This document shows, one piece after another, positions 6,617 through 9,035 of a stretch of 9,035 nt of DNA. Position 1 is the first letter of the stretch; every line of letters starts with the position of its first letter. This stretch comes from JAABSQ01 sp964573705. Lineage in GTDB: Bacteria > Desulfobacterota > Desulfobacteria > Desulfobacterales > Desulfococcaceae. Position numbers and translations under genes: made by a program. The notes under the pieces are model-generated. The model was given only the letters and a program-made list of their open reading frames with translations, searched no databases and was not told where the DNA came from. The DNA is taken from NCBI GenBank assembly GCA_964573705.1, contig CAZNLT010000214.1, positions 1 through 9,035 of the forward strand, written 5' to 3'.

Positions 6617-6630
6617 TAACAGGAGAATGC

Positions 6631-7200
6631 ATGAAAATATATACCGGCGGAGGAGATCGCGGAAAAACAAGTCTTTTCAGCGGTGAACGGATTGCCAAAA
6701 ACCACGACCGAGTCGAAGCCTACGGCGATATCGATGAATTGTGCTCCCTTCTGGGAGGGGTGACGGCTTCTTTGGCGGGCAAACATCCACAGATCGATAG
6801 CGAAATACGCCGCATCCAATCCGATCTCATGAAGGTGGGTGCTCTGTTGTCGACATCCCCCGATGCCCCCGCTTTTGCCGAATTGGAGAAAATTGAAGAA
6901 AGCACCATTCGAACCTTGGAAGCAGACATGGATCGAATGGATACGGATCTGCCTCCTTTGCGGGGCTTTATTTTGCCCGGAGGAGACATGTCCGCTGCAT
7001 GGGTGCATATCGCAAGGACCGTGTGCCGAAGAGCGGAGCGGCATGTCATCGGTTTGGTGGATTCGTTTGCCGACCAGGGTCATGGCAGCGATTATTGGAT
7101 GGTGCTGGCTTACATGAACCGGCTTTCGGACTACCTGTTTGTTCTGGCACGATACTGCAATTACCTGTCCGACCACTCGGATATCCTCTGGAAGCCGTAA
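6631..7200 (+). CDS. pduO: PduO-type ATP:cob(I)alamin (corrinoid) adenosyltransferase
   Basis: Transfers the 5'-deoxyadenosyl group of ATP to the cobalt of cob(I)alamin to form adenosylcobalamin, in the cytoplasm. PduO enzymes are typically trimeric helical bundles with active sites between subunits. The 189-residue protein shows the family motifs in order. The N-terminal ATP-binding loop YTGGGDRGKTSLFSGER is at 4-20. RVEAYGDIDEL at 27-37 and FILPGG at 113-118 follow. Next come the arginine-rich HIARTVCRRAER at 126-137 and MNRLSDYLFVLAR at 162-174. The position after DEL, usually Asn (DELN), is Cys38 here, which is unusual but probably tolerated. Length is normal for a PduO domain without the extra C-terminal domain found in Salmonella PduO. 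AGGAGA at 6621-6626 sits four bases before the ATG. A flavin oxidoreductase gene follows after 11 bases, supporting a joint role in corrinoid reduction and adenosylation. Confidence 0.93.
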   Translation: MKIYTGGGDRGKTSLFSGERIAKNHDRVEAYGDIDELCSLLGGVTASLAGKHPQIDSEIRRIQSDLMKVGALLSTSPDAPAFAELEKIEESTIRTLEADMDRMDTDLPPLRGFILPGGDMSAAWVHIARTVCRRAERHVIGLVDSFADQGHGSDYWMVLAYMNRLSDYLFVLARYCNYLSDHSDILWKP

Positions 7201-7211
7201 CGTATTAGTCG

Positions 7212-7877
7212 ATGAATTCAGAAAAGATTCAAGAATATGCTACGGGATTGCTGGGCAGAAGAAATCTGTCTGCGGATACCTGTGAACTCCGGTTTTCTTA
7301 TCCGCCCGGTTTTTCTTTTACCCCGGGGCAGTTTATTCGATTTAAAAACCAAGACTTGAAAAGGGATTACTCAATTACCACGGCTCCCGACCAGAAAGTC
7401 ATCGAGTTGTGCGTCCGAGATACCCGGACCGGGAATTTTTCTTCGGTATTATCTTCGGCGGAGATCGGCACCCGATTCCGATTTTCAGGGCCGCACGGGT
7501 ATTTCGTGTACCGTCCGTCCACCCGCCCTTTGGTTTTTGTGGCCACCGGAACCGGTGTCGCCCCTTTCGCCTCCATGACCCGGTCAGGCATCGCGGGGTA
7601 CATTCTTCTTCACGGCGTCAAGCACCCACCGGATCTATACTATCAGAATCTGTTCAGAAACGCCGCCCGCATCTATGTTCCCTGTGTGTCCCGGTCTTCT
7701 GGCGAAGCGAAGAGCGACCTATTCCAGGGCAAAGTGACCGATTACGTGGAAACGGTCCTTGAAAGGCGGCCTCATGATTTTTATCTCTGCGGAAAACGGG
7801 AGATGATCCGGGATGTCACTTTCCTGGTGGACGATGCTTTTTCCGGCTCCCGCGTCTATACCGAGGTTTTCTATTGA
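7212..7877 (+). CDS. Small FAD-dependent NAD(P)H oxidoreductase, ferredoxin-reductase family
   Basis: Predicted cytoplasmic flavoenzyme that passes electrons between NAD(P)H and a one- or two-electron partner. The 221 residues give a two-domain ferredoxin-NADP reductase fold without an iron-sulfur domain. The FAD-binding barrel has PGQFIRF at 38-44, the FAD signature RDYSI at 51-55 and GNFSS at 74-78. The nucleotide-binding domain has FVATGTGVAPFASM at 109-122, YLCGKREMI at 191-199 and a C-terminal aromatic residue Y221. It is about 10-30 residues shorter than typical members. No clear ribosome site precedes the ATG at 7212. With only 11 bases after the adenosyltransferase stop, translation may be coupled. 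Co-location suggests it reduces cob(II)alamin, directly or through a flavodoxin or free flavin, to the cob(I)alamin its neighbour needs. This is inference; a general flavin or ferredoxin reductase is the alternative. Confidence 0.87.
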   Translation: MNSEKIQEYATGLLGRRNLSADTCELRFSYPPGFSFTPGQFIRFKNQDLKRDYSITTAPDQKVIELCVRDTRTGNFSSVLSSAEIGTRFRFSGPHGYFVYRPSTRPLVFVATGTGVAPFASMTRSGIAGYILLHGVKHPPDLYYQNLFRNAARIYVPCVSRSSGEAKSDLFQGKVTDYVETVLERRPHDFYLCGKREMIRDVTFLVDDAFSGSRVYTEVFY

Positions 7878-7956
7878 ACCGATGCCGAATTGGGGCGATA
7901 TCCGCACCCTTCCTCATTTTTAAGGCCATGATCACCGTTTCGGCCACCCCGGGATA

Positions 7957-9035
7957 TTAGAGGATTACCGGAATTCGGTAACGCTCTGCAATTTTCTGAG
8001 GAAGCCCCCGCCGATCGGCTTTTACGGCCGAAGGGATATGGTTCAGGATGTCCGCGGCGGTGATTCCGTCCTCCCCGATGTGATCGGCGGCCAAATCTCC
8101 GGCCAATCCGTGAAGAAACACCCCTTTTTTGACGGCGTCCTCGACCGATAATCCCATTCCATGCATGGCGGCGATCGTGCCGGTCAGCACGTCTCCGGAA
8201 CCGGCGGTACCCATGCCCGGGTTGCCGCTCATGTTGATGAACACTTTCCGGCCCGGCAAACCGATCAGGGTATGAGCGCCCTTCAGAATCACTATTGAAT
8301 TTAATTCGGCGGCGGTTTTTTGCAAAATCGAAATGCTGTCTTCCAGAATCTCCTTTACGCTTTTTCCAGTTATTCTGGACATTTCCCCCGGATGAGGGGT
8401 CAGAACGGTGGGTGCTTTTCTTTGTTTAAGGATGTCCAGGTTTTCCCACAGCGCCGTAATGCCGTCGCCGTCGATTAACAGCGGAACTTCGATCGCGGCG
8501 GATAACTCCCGGGCCAGTTTTTGGGTTTCATCATCGAGCGAAATTCCCGGCCCCAGAACGACCATGTCCATTTGATTGGCCGATTTTACAAGCGCTTCCT
8601 TATTGTCAAGGGAGATGCTGCCTGTAGGGGTTTCCGATTGAGGAACAAATACGATTTCACTTCCTTTGTTGGCAAGGTAAGGCGTCATGCTCTCGGGCGC
8701 CGCCAGTCGCGCATACCCGCCGCCCGCTTTCAAAAAAGACAGGGCTGCGAAGAAAGGCGCCCCGTAATAACTGGCCGCACCGGCAATAAACAGGGCTTCA
8801 CCGAAACTGCCTTTGTGCCCGGACGGATTCCGTTTCGGCAGTTCCGGCGGATCATTGAGGGCAATGTTGAGGGTGTCCGCCCGGTACAGGGCGGGAGGAA
8901 ACGAAATATGAGTGACATACAATTTTCCGCACCGGTCATACCCGGGAAAGAGCATGTTTCCGATTTTGGGAAGACCGAAAGTGACGGTGGTTTGGGCACG
9001 GATTGCAACGCCCATGATCTGACCCGTATCTCCGT
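7957..9035 (-). CDS. nnrD: Bifunctional NAD(P)HX epimerase/dehydratase, C-terminal part, cut by right window edge
   Basis: Repairs hydrated NADH and NADPH: the N-terminal YjeF_N domain epimerises R- and S-NAD(P)HX, and the C-terminal ribokinase-like domain dehydrates the S form using ADP or ATP. The frame stays open through the right edge (reading GDTGQI before MGVAIRA), so the ATG at 9015 is internal and the gene is truncated by the window. Visible are the last strands of the epimerase domain (IRAQTTVTFGLPKIG, then LYVTHISFPP). The dehydratase domain follows, with GHKGSFGEALFIAG, VVLGPG, LLIDGDGI, LTPHPGE, VILKGAHT and the catalytic region NPGMGTAGSGDVLTG, where the second Asp-type residue of GSGD is the expected base. 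Positions run from about 8830 down to 8180. The full protein would be about 500 residues. It is convergent with the flavin oxidoreductase across a 79-base gap that has no strong terminator. Confidence 0.93.
   Translation of the reverse strand, partial: GDTGQIMGVAIRAQTTVTFGLPKIGNMLFPGYDRCGKLYVTHISFPPALYRADTLNIALNDPPELPKRNPSGHKGSFGEALFIAGAASYYGAPFFAALSFLKAGGGYARLAAPESMTPYLANKGSEIVFVPQSETPTGSISLDNKEALVKSANQMDMVVLGPGISLDDETQKLARELSAAIEVPLLIDGDGITALWENLDILKQRKAPTVLTPHPGEMSRITGKSVKEILEDSISILQKTAAELNSIVILKGAHTLIGLPGRKVFINMSGNPGMGTAGSGDVLTGTIAAMHGMGLSVEDAVKKGVFLHGLAGDLAADHIGEDGITAADILNHIPSAVKADRRGLPQKIAERYRIPVIL

Larger units (their letters stand above)
6242..6630. other. AT-rich intergenic region with candidate promoters and broken coding-like stretches
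   Basis: This 389-base gap separates the divergent zinc ribbon-DUF4388 gene from the cobalamin adenosyltransferase gene. It is clearly AT-rich compared with the flanking operons and holds no intact gene of convincing length. It contains candidate promoters for both flanking genes and a 7-base inverted repeat TTTGACA (6368-6374) / TGTCAAA (6402-6408) with a 27-base spacer. It also contains two short interrupted reading frames listed separately. No B12-box sequence or recognisable cobalamin riboswitch was found ahead of the adenosyltransferase gene. Confidence 0.6.

Noticed and set aside
6480..6630. Cobalamin riboswitch ahead of the adenosyltransferase
   Set aside because: The conserved B12-box and the GC-rich helices of this riboswitch were looked for and not seen; the leader is AT-rich and without the expected core.
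6613..7176. Minus-strand open frame of 187 codons opposite the adenosyltransferase
   Set aside because: The plus-strand frame carries all PduO motifs; the minus product is His/Ser/Gln-rich without motifs.
7892..7921. Possible terminator after the flavin oxidoreductase gene
   Set aside because: The only hairpin (GGG...CCC with bulges at 7892-7909) is weak and the TTTTT run at 7917-7921 is seven bases away from it; too poor to call.

Overview
The window looks like a chromosomal segment of a sulfate-reducing or related member of the Desulfobacterota, most likely of Desulfobacterales type. This is an inference from gene content: an ATP sulfurylase, a TAXI-type TRAP uptake system with a UspA-like protein, a DUF4388 protein, and a cobalamin adenosyltransferase with a flavin reductase. 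Most genes have a moderately GC-rich coding style. Two AT-rich intergenic stretches, 1501-1710 and 6242-6630, stand out. No tRNA, rRNA, CRISPR array or intact mobile element was seen.

Layout: (1) 1-1500, minus strand: a family 2 glycosyltransferase followed downstream by the 5' part of sat, which runs off the left edge. The visible Sat sequence resembles the ATP sulfurylase type often fused to APS kinase more than the usual dissimilatory Sat. (2) 1501-1710: an AT-rich divergent promoter region with an inverted pair of TATAAT boxes. (3) 1711-5426, plus strand: a transport operon of a TAXI periplasmic binding protein, a strong GC hairpin, a fused 4TM/12TM TRAP permease and a UspA-family ATP-binding protein. 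(4) 5444-6241, minus strand, convergent with the operon: a two-part protein with an N-terminal Lar-like zinc ribbon and a C-terminal DUF4388 (PATAN) region. (5) 6242-6630: AT-rich DNA with candidate promoters and two broken coding-like stretches, one of them faintly like the N-terminal part of a tyrosine recombinase. (6) 6631-7877, plus strand: a PduO-type ATP:cob(I)alamin adenosyltransferase and, 11 bases later, a small FAD/NAD(P)H oxidoreductase of the ferredoxin-reductase family. (7) 7957-9035, minus strand, convergent: the C-terminal part of a bifunctional NAD(P)HX epimerase/dehydratase, cut by the right edge.

How the genes fit together: the transport operon should capture an unknown, probably organic-acid-like, solute in the periplasm and import it with a sodium or proton gradient, with the Usp protein as a candidate cytoplasmic regulator. 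The adenosyltransferase and flavoenzyme together could reduce cob(II)alamin and adenosylate cob(I)alamin to make coenzyme B12. The NAD(P)HX enzyme repairs damaged nicotinamide cofactors. No wholly new multi-gene system is evident. The most unusual items are the zinc ribbon-DUF4388 fusion with its AT-rich, possibly recombinase-scarred flank, and the two-gene cobalamin adenosylation unit.
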